Source: an uncultured Clostridia bacterium
GTDB lineage: Bacteria; Bacillota; Clostridia; Oscillospirales; Ruminococcaceae
DNA: 13,502 bases
Assembly (NCBI GenBank): GCA_947588775.1
Contig: CANPZQ010000041.1
Location: 1-13,502 of the forward strand
Direction of reading: 5' to 3'
Part shown: positions 1-6,100 of the stretch, in pieces
Numbering within the stretch: the stretch's first letter is position 1
Layout of the letters: each line of letters opens with the position of its first letter
Translations under genes and position numbers: made by a program
Notes under the pieces: model-generated
What the model saw: the letters and a program-made list of their open reading frames with translations, nothing else
Databases searched by the model: none
Told to the model about the DNA's origin: nothing

Positions 1-20
1 CACCTTCCTGCCATTTCCCC

Positions 21-37
21 GCTTTTTCCGCCGCGCC
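21..37. repeat. right arm of a truncated GC-rich hairpin repeat
   Basis: The 17 nt GCTTTTTCCGCCGCGCC match the right arm of the complete copies at 5765-5780 and, with one change, 7562-7578, and the preceding pyrimidine stretch also resembles 7550-7560. The partner arm would lie left of the window. It is followed at 40-80 by CAGAAAACAG-type repeats that also flank other copies in reverse orientation. Confidence 0.5.
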
Positions 38-163
38 GCAGTCAGAAAACAGACAGTCAGAATTCAGAAAACAGATTCTTATATTTCAAGCAAAGCGAAG
101 AATTTAAAGCTTTGTTACTCATTCTGATTTCTGCCAATCCGATTTCTGTTTTCTGATAGGGGT

Positions 164-344
164 GCGGCGAATGGGGCGGCCTAAAAGCAGGAAACCTTAG
201 AGGGCGGGCGGGTGGGCGCAGGAAACCAGCCCCATTCGCCGCGCCGGGCTTATGCGCAAAACCAAAACACCCCGCGCGCCCGACCCCGGCCTGAGCCGAA
301 TCCCGCCCCCCGGAGCCCCCTTGTGGGGCGGGTGAGGGTCAGGC
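164..344 (+). repeat. composite intergenic hairpin repeat, copy E1
   Basis: Two adjoining palindromic modules fill most of the gene-free stretch 1-503. The first has perfect 14-nt arms, 164-177 with 229-242 (GCGGCGAATGGGGC and its complement), around a GGGCGGGTGGG-type interior. The second has arms 289-297 and 336-344 (GCCTGAGCC with GGGTCAGGC, one mismatch) around a GC-rich inner stem. The same two-module layout recurs at 5699-5941, 7155-7301 and, inverted, 7384-7578. CTGATTTCTG-like tracts precede it (122-158). No transposase or coding frame is seen in 1-503. Confidence 0.7.
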
Positions 345-417
345 TTCAGCAGCCACTCTCAAATTTTTGCCGCCCCCGATTTTCTGCACCCTCCAACCCC
401 TAAACCGTAAATCTCCT

Positions 418-440
418 GCATCTTCAAGACACGAAGATGC
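418..440. repeat. small perfect inverted repeat
   Basis: GCATCTTC (418-425), a 7-nt loop, then GAAGATGC (433-440). It lies downstream of the XRE gene on the minus strand, but no T-run follows on that strand. On the plus strand it is followed by AATATTTTCC. A weak terminator or a chance hairpin are both possible. Confidence 0.3.
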
Positions 441-503
441 AATATTTTCCAATTTCACAGAATCCCCCAAAACCCTCTTCCCACACCCCACGCCATCGCA
501 CCT

Positions 504-800
504 CTACCCCTTCCTCCCCCTCATAGCCGTAATGACGGCCTCCAAAAGCTCCACCTGCTCGCGCGTGAGGTCGGATACGTCGAGAACGCGGCCCCGCTCT
601 ACGCCGAGAAGATAGTCCGTCGTGACGTGGAACACCTCCGAAAGGCGCACTATCACCGCCGGCGAGGGGGTTCGCTCCTGCTGTTCGTAAAAGGATATTA
701 CCGACTTCGTCAGCCCGATTCTGTCGCCGAGCTGGGATTGGGTAAGTCCCGCTTTTCTGCGAAGCTCCTTGAGCCTCGCGCCAAAATCAAAATCCACCAT
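504..800 (-). CDS. XRE-family HTH transcriptional regulator
   Basis: A 98-residue protein with one Cro/C1-type helix-turn-helix covering about residues 7-62: 'LKELRRKAGLTQSQLGDRIG' is the first part of the fold, then 'LTKSVISFYEQQERTPSP' as the recognition helix region, and 'FHVTTDYLLGVE', the usual end of the fold in short Firmicute XRE regulators. The tail (about 72-98) is a single helix that could dimerise. I chose ATG at 800 because CGGAG lies 7 nt upstream; a GTG 18 nt earlier is possible but has no better site. It is divergent from the orphan RNA promoter at 887-915, so it may control itself or that RNA. Family assignment is firm; targets are unknown. Confidence 0.9.
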   Translation of the reverse strand: MVDFDFGARLKELRRKAGLTQSQLGDRIGLTKSVISFYEQQERTPSPAVIVRLSEVFHVTTDYLLGVERGRVLDVSDLTREQVELLEAVITAMRGRKG

Positions 801-862
801 ACTCACACTCCGTTCCACAAACAGTATACAAAATCGCCGTGCCGAATTTGGTGGAATGTTGT

Positions 863-873
863 ACTAAAATAGT
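863..873. promoter_or_regulatory. candidate XRE operator
   Basis: ACTA-AAA-TAGT is a short palindrome lying between the XRE start and the -35 box of the plus-strand promoter at 887. Its place between divergent units is what suggests an operator. The half sites are only 4 bp, so chance is quite possible. Confidence 0.25.
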
Positions 874-886
874 GGACAAAAAATGC

Positions 887-915
887 TTGACAAACCCGTT
901 TCTATATGTTATAAT
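887..915 (+). promoter_or_regulatory. consensus sigma-A promoter of the orphan RNA
   Basis: TTGACA (887-892), 17-bp spacer, TATAAT (910-915): an exact match to the housekeeping consensus. Transcription should begin near 921-922. No plus-strand protein gene follows until 3144, so the product is most likely the structured RNA at 921-1100. Confidence 0.85.
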
Positions 916-920
916 ACATG

Positions 921-1100
921 CGAAGGGCAGATTGGGCGTCCAAGGCTGCGGGCATACCGGCATTTGCCCTTGGCTTACGCGCCGCTTCGGGAGATATTTG
1001 CGGCGCACGCGCATCAATTGCTGACTTCTTCACTCTCATTTCCAAATATGGCTTCGCCCCCGGAATCGTTTACCGTTCCGGGGGCGTTGCTGTGTTGTTT
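921..1100 (+). ncRNA. orphan structured small RNA (family not recognised)
   Basis: Directly after a perfect promoter lies a stretch that folds by eye into a three-way junction and a 3' hairpin. The closing helix is discontinuous: GAAG 922-925 with CTTC 1025-1028, CAG 928-930 with CTG 1021-1023, ATTG 931-934 with CAAT 1015-1018, GCGT 936-939 with ACGC 1007-1010. Inside it are a CCAAGG/CCTTGG hairpin (940-945 with 968-973) and a GCGCCGC/GCGGCGC hairpin (979-985 with 1000-1006). The 3' hairpin (1055-1086) is followed by a U-rich tract. Expected length is about 180 nt. Short ORFs crossing it lack ribosome binding sites and disagree with the folding. I considered 6S RNA because of size and orphan placement, but the branched shape does not suit its single rod. 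No Rfam family is assigned. Confidence 0.55.
1055..1100 (+). terminator. hairpin terminator of the orphan RNA
   Basis: A perfect 11-bp stem, CGCCCCCGGAA (1055-1065) with TTCCGGGGGCG (1076-1086), is followed by a U-rich but interrupted tract (GTTGCTGTGTTGTTT). It is a plausible intrinsic terminator, weaker than usual because the T's are interrupted. Confidence 0.55.
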
Positions 1101-1239
1101 GCAAAAAAGCAAACCGGGGATATACCATATAAAATAAACAATCCCGCCCCGCGCTTGAAATAAAAACCATACAAGCCGCATTCACCCATAACTATGAACT
1201 TCCCCTATCGGATTGAATTTTCCTTTTCATTTTTTTCAT

Positions 1240-1286
1240 ACAACAAAACCCCCGGAAAACGTTCCGGAGGTTTGTTGTTTTTTGCA
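1240..1286. terminator. bidirectional intrinsic terminator
   Basis: Stem CCGGAA (1252-1257) with TTCCGG (1261-1266), extended by ACAACAAAAC pairing with GTTTGTTGT, gives A-rich 5' and T-rich 3' flanks on both strands (TTTTTT at 1278-1283 on plus). It lies just past the stop of the minus-strand gene ending at 1292 and can also stop readthrough from the plus-strand RNA. I see no other feature in 1110-1239. Confidence 0.7.
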
Positions 1287-1291
1287 ATAGC

Positions 1292-1642
1292 TCAGAGCCC
1301 TACCTTGTCGGTGAAATCGGAGTTGACGACGTAGTAGACGGCCTTGTCCTCGGGCTTGATATAAATATCAACGGTTTTAATCTTGCCCTTGACCTTGGCC
1401 TTGTAGTCGGCCTCGACGGCCTTGCGGATTTCCGCGAAGTCATACTCATCTCCGCCGAACTGAACCTTGACGGTTTCCTTGGGAGCGGCCGCTTTTTTTG
1501 CGGGAGCCTTTTCGGCAGCCTTCTTAGCGGCGGGCTTCCTTGCGGGCTTCTTAGCGGGAGCCTCGACGACGGCGGGCTTTACTTCCTCAGCGACGGCCTC
1601 GGCCTTGACCTCGGCAGCCTCGGTGTTTTTCTTTTTTGCCAT
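1292..1642 (-). CDS. DUF6465-like protein with Lys/Ala-rich N-terminal tail
   Basis: A 116-residue protein in two parts. Residues 1-56 are low-complexity, rich in Ala, Lys, Pro and Glu, with histone H1-like 'PAKKPARKPAAKKAAEKAPA' repeats. Residues 57-116 form a compact domain ('VKVQFGGDEYDFAEIRKAVE ... KTVDIYIKPEDKAVYYVVN') that I recognise as DUF6465-like, a family common in Clostridia and of unknown function. The basic tail could bind nucleic acid, but that is inference. ATG at 1642 is preceded by GGAGG with 8-nt spacing; an ATG 15 nt upstream overlaps that site and is rejected. It has its own promoter (1676-1704) and terminator (1240-1286), so it is a single-gene unit. It has no signal peptide. 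Confidence 0.8.
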   Translation of the reverse strand: MAKKKNTEAAEVKAEAVAEEVKPAVVEAPAKKPARKPAAKKAAEKAPAKKAAAPKETVKVQFGGDEYDFAEIRKAVEADYKAKVKGKIKTVDIYIKPEDKAVYYVVNSDFTDKVGL

Positions 1643-1675
1643 GGGTTTTACCTCCAATAGAATATATGTGTATAT

Positions 1676-1704
1676 ATTATACTACGTTTTTTTCGCCGTG
1701 TCAA
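1676..1704 (-). promoter_or_regulatory. consensus sigma-A promoter for the DUF6465-like gene
   Basis: On the minus strand TTGACA (1704-1699), 17-bp spacer, TATAAT (1681-1676), an exact consensus match, about 35 nt before the start codon. Such a strong promoter suggests an abundant protein. Nothing else is seen in 1705-1853. Confidence 0.85.
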
Positions 1705-1853
1705 TTCATTAGAGGGATAAATTGAAGGAAAAATTGAGGGAAATAGGTGAAATAGAATGAAATTCGTGATAAGTTATAGCAATATGCGCCCCCTCATTCA
1801 TATGCCGCCAATAGTTTAATTTCCCCACCTCTCCCTCCACAATGCATTTATCC

Positions 1854-1892
1854 AAAAACCTCACCCCCGAGGCAATCAACCCTCGGGGGTGA
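1854..1892 (-). terminator. intrinsic terminator of the minus-strand gene ending at 1907
   Basis: A perfect 12-bp stem (1861-1872 with 1881-1892, TCACCCCCGAGG and its complement) with an 8-nt loop. On the minus strand it is followed by GGTTTTT. It sits 15 nt past the stop codon. Confidence 0.8.
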
Positions 1893-1906
1893 GTTCAACA
1901 TTTAAA

Positions 1907-2704
1907 TTACCCTTTTTTGAACGACTGAACAAGGCTTCTCAAATCCGTAATTGTGGGCTCGGTATGCGCGGAGATTAAGTCGGATAACGCTTCAAACTTG
2001 GTTTTGTAGCTGTCGTTTATATCCGCTGCTCTTAGTCTGCCAATCAGTGCCGACTTCAGAGCTTTTGAGGTTTCGCCGCTCATTTCTCCCGCGTCGCACC
2101 GCTCTATTGCATAGACAATCTCTTGCAATGAAAAATGATTGAAATCGACAGGCTCCGACTTTATGTCACCATAGAGTTTCTCATAAAACGCGATGAGCCT
2201 TTGGTTGGTCGTCTCGCGGCACTTTACGACATTTCCGATGGCTTCGCTCCTTGCCTGGTTGGCAATATCGCCGACGCCGTCGTCTATAACGAGGTTCTCC
2301 AGACTGCTTAGGGCATTCAGAACGTGCTCGTTGTCGCTGCGGATAAGCTCTATCTGCTGAAGAATGTAGCCGACGGAAAGCCGGGGCTGATTGTTTTCGG
2401 AAACTGCCTTTTCCGCAATATCCTCAAGGATTTTTACCCATCTGACCTCAAGATCCATAGTAAGGTTACCCTTATCCTCATCGGGAAGATTGGAATCAAG
2501 AACCTTTTGATACAGTTCCAAAATTCTTTCCGCGCCGCCGTCATTTATCGGCATTCCGTCCGAAGTCATTTCGGTGAGAGCATGTTTGAGCGTTTCGTTG
2601 TCGGTTGTTTCGATGGGTTCAATCGTTTCAATTGTTTCTATGGGTTCAACCGCTTTTGCCGCTTCTGCGACGGCTTGACCGGTTTTTAATTTGTTATCAG
2701 ACAT
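1907..2704 (-). CDS. hypothetical helical protein with a probable longer N-terminus
   Basis: A 265-residue protein from ATG 2704, which has GGAGG with 8-nt spacing. After a linker with repeated 'PIETIETIEPIETT' (about residues 22-36), the rest is predicted soluble and mostly helical, with no Cys pairs, membrane segments or catalytic motif I can name. The same frame stays open upstream to 2863 and encodes 53 more residues that look like a real domain (see 2705-2863). A GTG start at 2761 is also possible. The promoter at 2940-2968 starts its mRNA near 2933, and the terminator at 1854-1892 ends it, so it is monocistronic. The function is unknown; the N-terminal module suggests a lineage-specific family with varied C-termini. 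Confidence 0.7.
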   Translation of the reverse strand: MSDNKLKTGQAVAEAAKAVEPIETIETIEPIETTDNETLKHALTEMTSDGMPINDGGAERILELYQKVLDSNLPDEDKGNLTMDLEVRWVKILEDIAEKAVSENNQPRLSVGYILQQIELIRSDNEHVLNALSSLENLVIDDGVGDIANQARSEAIGNVVKCRETTNQRLIAFYEKLYGDIKSEPVDFNHFSLQEIVYAIERCDAGEMSGETSKALKSALIGRLRAADINDSYKTKFEALSDLISAHTEPTITDLRSLVQSFKKG

Positions 2705-2863
2705 ATTTGTATCCTCCAAAATATCCGGCGGACACGCAAGGCAAATCGTATTATCGTTCACGAAGCGCGCCCTGCCTTTTTTAACAAGACCCTTAGCCCT
2801 TTTCGGGTAGGTCGCTTCATATTCGTTGCCTTTTTCGTCGATAACGGAAACATTTTTTTCGAT
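2705..2863 (-). other. in-frame N-terminal extension, possible AUC start
   Basis: The frame of the 1907-2704 gene continues upstream for 53 codons without a stop and encodes 'EKNVSVIDEKGNEYEATYPK' followed by 'RAKGLVKKGRARFVNDNTIC' and 'LACPPDILEDTN'. I recall very similar N-termini (TYPKRA.GLVK.GRARF....ICLACPP) on many Oscillospiraceae proteins. Between the upstream stop (TAA, near 2889) and GTG 2761 there is no ATG, GTG or TTG in this frame. ATC at 2863-2861 sits 9 nt after an AAAGGGGG site, the right distance for initiation. AUC initiation, a start-codon mutation, or a sequence error in the A7 run at 2851-2857 would each explain it. Confidence 0.5.
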
Positions 2864-2872
2864 GGGTTCCGA

Positions 2873-2880
2873 CCCCCTTT
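2873..2880 (-). promoter_or_regulatory. ribosome binding site before the possible AUC start
   Basis: AAAGGGGG on the minus strand, 9 nt before ATC 2863. It has no canonical start codon at the right distance in the frame of the gene; the nearby ATG at the end of the A-run is in a different frame that does not give a family-like protein. Confidence 0.45.
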
Positions 2881-2939
2881 GTTATAGACGCTGAAGCCTT
2901 CCGTTTTTTGTGATGAGTGTCATCTCCCGCTTCGGGGGT

Positions 2940-2968
2940 ATTATAGCATATAATTTGGGGGGTGTCAA
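2940..2968 (-). promoter_or_regulatory. consensus sigma-A promoter for the gene ending at 1907
   Basis: On the minus strand TTGACA (2968-2963), 17-bp spacer beginning with C6, TATAAT (2945-2940). The start site near 2933 gives a leader of about 70 nt if translation begins at 2863, against about 230 nt for ATG 2704. Confidence 0.85.
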
Positions 2969-3086
2969 GGGAGATAGCGGGTAAAATCGGATGCACTCGC
3001 GAGAATTATTTAAATGAATAGTGCATATTTAAAGCAAAAAACAGCGGTATATCATCAAGTAAAGGGATTATATAATGCGCTCCCCC

Positions 3087-3115
3087 TTGCATTCCCCGTC
3101 AAAATATGCTATCAT
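3087..3115 (+). promoter_or_regulatory. promoter of the CE2-like esterase gene
   Basis: TTGCAT (3087-3092), 17-bp spacer, TATCAT (3110-3115), followed 16 nt later by the AAAGGAG ribosome site at 3128-3134. One plus two mismatches from consensus; position is convincing. Confidence 0.65.
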
Positions 3116-3143
3116 ATTCCCATACCCGAAAGGAGCCATTACT

Positions 3144-4265
3144 ATGAAAATTTTACGGGCAGCCGCTGCGGCTGCGGCCGCGGTCGCTCTGCTTTTGTGC
3201 GCGGGGTGCGGCGGGAAGGGGAGCAAGGATATGGAAAATTACAAGGCTTTGGGAAGGACCTACTACGACGGCGAAAAGATTTACTGCGCGCTTCCGGGGA
3301 CCGGCGCGGCGTTTTCCTGCAAGGGGAAGTCCTGCGTCGTAACCGTTGAGGGCGATTCGAGCGTTTTGGCGGGGAACCCCGACAACCTCTCCCGGATTGC
3401 AATCTACCTCGACGGCGAGCGGGTCGTCGACGATATGATTGACAAAATCTCGGAAACCTACACCGTCTTTTCGGGGGAGGAGGAACGCTCCGCCGAGGTC
3501 GAAATCATCAAGCTCTCGGAATCGCCGATGTCGAATTTCGCGATTACGTCGATAGACGTTCCGGACGGGGAAATTTCGCCGCTTCCCGAAAAAGATTTGT
3601 TTATCGAATTTATCGGCGACTCCATCACCTGCGGCTACGGAGTCGACGACGAGGACGCGAACCACCACTTCTCCACCCGAACCGAGGACGTTACCAAGGC
3701 ATACGCCTTTAAAACCGCCGAGGAGCTCGGCGCGGACTGGTCGATGGTTTCCTTCAGCGGCTACGGGATAATCTCCGGCTACAGCGACGGCGTAAACAAG
3801 ATCCCCGAGCAGGCCCTGCCGCAGTTCTATGAAAAATACGGCTATACATGGTCGAAAAACGGCGACTTTTCGCCGCAGGAGATAAGCTGGAGGTTCAAAC
3901 GCCGTCCCGACGCGGTTGTTATAAACCTCGGCACCAACGACGACAGCTACTGCAAGAACATTCCGGAACGCTGCGAGGAATTTCAGGCGGAGTACACGCG
4001 TTTTCTGAAAACCGTCCGCAAGGACAACCCCGACGCGCAGATAGTCTGCGCCCTCGGAATAATGGGCCAGAATCTCTGTCCCTACGTCGAAGCCGCCGTA
4101 AACGACTTTAAGGCCGAAACCGGCGACGAAAAAATAAGCTTTTTGAAGTTCGACAATCAGTCGCAATCCGACGGCATCGCTGCGGACTGGCACCCTACCG
4201 AAAGAACCCATGCGAAGGCTGCCGCGAAGCTTGCGGAAAAGCTCAGAGAGGTTCTCGGAATATAA
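3144..4265 (+). CDS. SGNH-hydrolase lipoprotein, carbohydrate esterase family 2-like
   Basis: A 373-residue lipoprotein. Residues 1-22 are a signal peptide with an Ala-rich core and lipobox-like CAGC (acylated Cys22; Cys at -3 is unusual). About residues 35-140 form the beta-sandwich that precedes the catalytic domain in CE2 esterases. The catalytic SGNH domain follows: 'FIGDSITCGYG' with nucleophile Ser160, 'INLGTNDDS' (Asn265 region, block III), and 'ADWHPTERTH' at 347-355 with the catalytic His in the DWHP motif. CE2 enzymes remove acetyl groups from xylan or other polysaccharides; the exact substrate cannot be read. ATG 3144 is chosen because AAAGGAG precedes it and the signal peptide starts there, not at the longer ATG 3075. 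It is followed 19 nt later by larC, probably in one transcript, although the functions look unrelated. Confidence 0.85.
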   Translation: MKILRAAAAAAAAVALLLCAGCGGKGSKDMENYKALGRTYYDGEKIYCALPGTGAAFSCKGKSCVVTVEGDSSVLAGNPDNLSRIAIYLDGERVVDDMIDKISETYTVFSGEEERSAEVEIIKLSESPMSNFAITSIDVPDGEISPLPEKDLFIEFIGDSITCGYGVDDEDANHHFSTRTEDVTKAYAFKTAEELGADWSMVSFSGYGIISGYSDGVNKIPEQALPQFYEKYGYTWSKNGDFSPQEISWRFKRRPDAVVINLGTNDDSYCKNIPERCEEFQAEYTRFLKTVRKDNPDAQIVCALGIMGQNLCPYVEAAVNDFKAETGDEKISFLKFDNQSQSDGIAADWHPTERTHAKAAAKLAEKLREVLGI

Positions 4266-4284
4266 CGAAAGGCGGCATGTAAAT

Positions 4285-5511
4285 ATGAAAACTCTTTATC
4301 TCGACTGTCAGATGGGCGCGGCGGGGGACATGCTCGCGGCCGCGCTTTTGGAGCTCCTGCCCGAGCCGGATAAGTTCATCGAACGGCTTAACGCCCTGCG
4401 GCTTCCGTCGGTGGAATTTTCCCGGGAGCCGTCGGTGAAGTGCGGAATTACCGGCACTCACTTTTCGGTAACGGTTCACGGCGTTGAAGAGGGCGCGGAG
4501 CATGAACATCAACATGAGCACCATCATCACGAGCATGAACATGAACACGAGCATCACCACCACCATCATCACGCTTCTTTGGAGGATATAGAAAAAATCG
4601 CGGCGGCGAGGCTTCCCGAAAAAACCGCAAAAACGGTTATGGAGGTTTACAAAATCATCGCCGAAGCGGAGAGCCGCGCCCACGGGGTTCCCGTTACGGA
4701 AATTCACTTCCACGAGGTCGGAACGATGGACGCGGTCGCCGACATAACCGCCGTCTGCATGCTGATGGAGGAGCTTTCGCCCGACGAGGTCGTTGTTTCG
4801 CCGATTCATGTCGGATGCGGACAGGTTCGCTGCGCCCACGGGATTCTTCCTGTTCCCGCGCCCGCGACGGCGTATATTCTGCGGGACGCGCCGATTTACG
4901 GCGGGACGATTCGCGGCGAGCTCTGCACGCCGACCGGCGCGGCACTTTTGAAGAGGTTTGCGACTCGCTTCGGCGAAATGCCGGTTATGCGGCTTTCGGG
5001 AATCGGCTACGGAATGGGGAAGAAGGATTTCGAGGCCGCAAACTGCGTCCGGGCGATGATTGGCGAGGCGGAGGGCGGCGGCGAGAGCGTCCTCGAGCTT
5101 GAATTCAACGTCGACGACATGACGGCGGAGGAGCTGGCCTTTGCCTGCGGAAGGATTTTTGAGAGCGGGGCTTTGGACGTCTGGACGACGGCCGCCGCGA
5201 TGAAAAAATCCCGCCTCGGGAGCGTTGTCGGGGTACTCTGCCGCGAGGAGAAGCGGGAGGAAGTCCTCGGGGCGATTTTCAGGCATACATCTACCATCGG
5301 CGTGCGGGAAACCCTGAAAAGGCGGCATGTTCTGAAAAGGAGCGTTATCGAAAAGCGGCTTCAAACCGGGGAGAGCGTTCGTATTAAGCGGTCGGAGGGG
5401 TTCGGGGTAATCCGCGAGAAGCCGGAGCACGACGATTTGGCGAAAATCGTCCGGGATAAGGGGATAACCCTTCGGGAAGCCGAGAAGATGATTGAGAAAA
5501 CCGACGATTGA
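4285..5511 (+). CDS. larC: nickel pincer cofactor biosynthesis protein LarC
   Basis: A 408-residue protein matching LarC along its length: N-terminus 'MKTLYLDCQMGAAGDMLAAA', then 'EIHFHEVGTMDAVADI', 'CGQVRCAHGILPVPAPAT', 'ELCTPTGAALL', 'GIGYGMGKKDF' and 'ELEFNVDDMTAEEL'. LarC is the CTP-dependent nickel insertase (cyclometallase) that completes the pincer cofactor of lactate racemase LarA and its relatives in the cytoplasm. Residues 72-96 are a His/Glu tract with about 16 His, likely binding nickel; such tracts occur in LarC proteins. In Lactobacillus plantarum full-length LarC needs a ribosomal frameshift; here it is one uninterrupted frame. The C-terminal CTP-binding part is present. No larA, larB or larE is in the window. 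ATG 4285 fits the family start; AAAGGCGG upstream is a modest ribosome site. Confidence 0.93.
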   Translation: MKTLYLDCQMGAAGDMLAAALLELLPEPDKFIERLNALRLPSVEFSREPSVKCGITGTHFSVTVHGVEEGAEHEHQHEHHHHEHEHEHEHHHHHHHASLEDIEKIAAARLPEKTAKTVMEVYKIIAEAESRAHGVPVTEIHFHEVGTMDAVADITAVCMLMEELSPDEVVVSPIHVGCGQVRCAHGILPVPAPATAYILRDAPIYGGTIRGELCTPTGAALLKRFATRFGEMPVMRLSGIGYGMGKKDFEAANCVRAMIGEAEGGGESVLELEFNVDDMTAEELAFACGRIFESGALDVWTTAAAMKKSRLGSVVGVLCREEKREEVLGAIFRHTSTIGVRETLKRRHVLKRSVIEKRLQTGESVRIKRSEGFGVIREKPEHDDLAKIVRDKGITLREAEKMIEKTDD

Positions 5512-5517
5512 TAAAAA

Positions 5518-5558
5518 CCGAGGCGGAAGCGAACGTTTTCGCCTCAGTTTTATTATTT
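5518..5558 (+). terminator. intrinsic terminator after larC
   Basis: GAGGCGGAA (5520-5528) pairs with TTTTCGCCTC (5536-5545), giving about 9 bp including a G-T pair, followed by AGTTTTATTATTTT. It sits 9 nt past the larC stop and ends the esterase-larC transcript. Confidence 0.8.
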
Positions 5559-5572
5559 TACGAAAACACTTC

Positions 5573-5601
5573 TTGACAATTTTACATAAATTCGGTATAT
5601 T
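5573..5601 (+). promoter_or_regulatory. promoter upstream of the CE1-like gene, long leader
   Basis: TTGACA (5573-5578), 17-bp spacer, TATATT (5596-5601). The next gene starts at 6101, so the leader would be about 490 nt and would include repeat E2. The first transcribed bases contain ATTGGGCGT (5611-5619), a short hairpin CGCA/TGCG (5638-5652) and a GCGTA/TACGC pairing. Confidence 0.7.
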
Positions 5602-5698
5602 AAATATGGATTGGGCGTACAGGGGGCGGATTGATACGCAAGGTTTGTGCGGTTATTTTCTGGGTTCTGAGGTCTGATTTCTGATTTCTGATGGGGGA

Positions 5699-5941
5699 GC
5701 GCGGCGGAAAAAGCGGTCAAACCTCGCGAAATGGCGGGGGTGGGCGGGTGGGGCCGACGCACGAGCTTTTTCCGCCGCGCGGGCGGTTAGCGGAAGGCTC
5801 GAGCGGGGGAGGAACGGCTCTCCGCCGGAAGCCGGAAACCCGTATAAAGCCCCCAAGCAAAAAGCGTCGCTCCGGGAAAAGCCTGCACCTCACCCATCCC
5901 CGCTCCGCCTGCGGCTCCGGGGGACGGGATTCGGCTCAGGC
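5699..5941 (+). repeat. composite intergenic hairpin repeat, copy E2
   Basis: Module one has 16-nt perfect arms, 5699-5714 with 5765-5780 (GCGCGGCGGAAAAAGC and complement), and the interior 20-mer GGGCGGGTGGGGCCGACGCA at 5742-5761, present exactly but inverted at 7514-7533. Module two runs from about 5881 (GCCTGCACC) to 5941 (GGCTCAGGC) around an inner stem of CCCATCCCCGCTCCG pairing with a GGGGGACGGG tract. TCTGATTTCTG direct repeats precede it at 5673-5690. No protein gene with a ribosome site is seen in 5559-6100. Confidence 0.7.
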
Positions 5942-6100
5942 CGGGGAGTGCGCGAACCAAAAACAGACTGTCAAAACACCGAAACCAGAAATCAACTCCC
6001 AAAGCCTTGTACCAAAAATCCGATTTCCGACCATCTGCTATCTGCCTTCTGCACGCGCCCGCGTCTGCACAACAAAAAACCAAAAGGAGAGGAACATTAT

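Noticed and set aside
921..1100. 6S RNA as identity of the orphan RNA
   Set aside because: Length and orphan placement fit, but the visible pairing is a branched junction with a separate 3' hairpin, not one long rod with a central bubble.
883..1137. Small plus-strand ORFs over the orphan RNA
   Set aside because: No ribosome binding sites, no protein-like pattern, and some would start upstream of the transcription start.
3153..4211. 352-codon antisense frame opposite the CE2-like gene
   Set aside because: Shadow of a clear SGNH esterase with signal peptide and catalytic motifs on the plus strand.
4243..5430. Long antisense open frame (395 codons) opposite larC
   Set aside because: Arises from the high-GC codon use of larC; its protein is Arg/His-rich and low-complexity, has no ribosome site, and larC is unambiguous.
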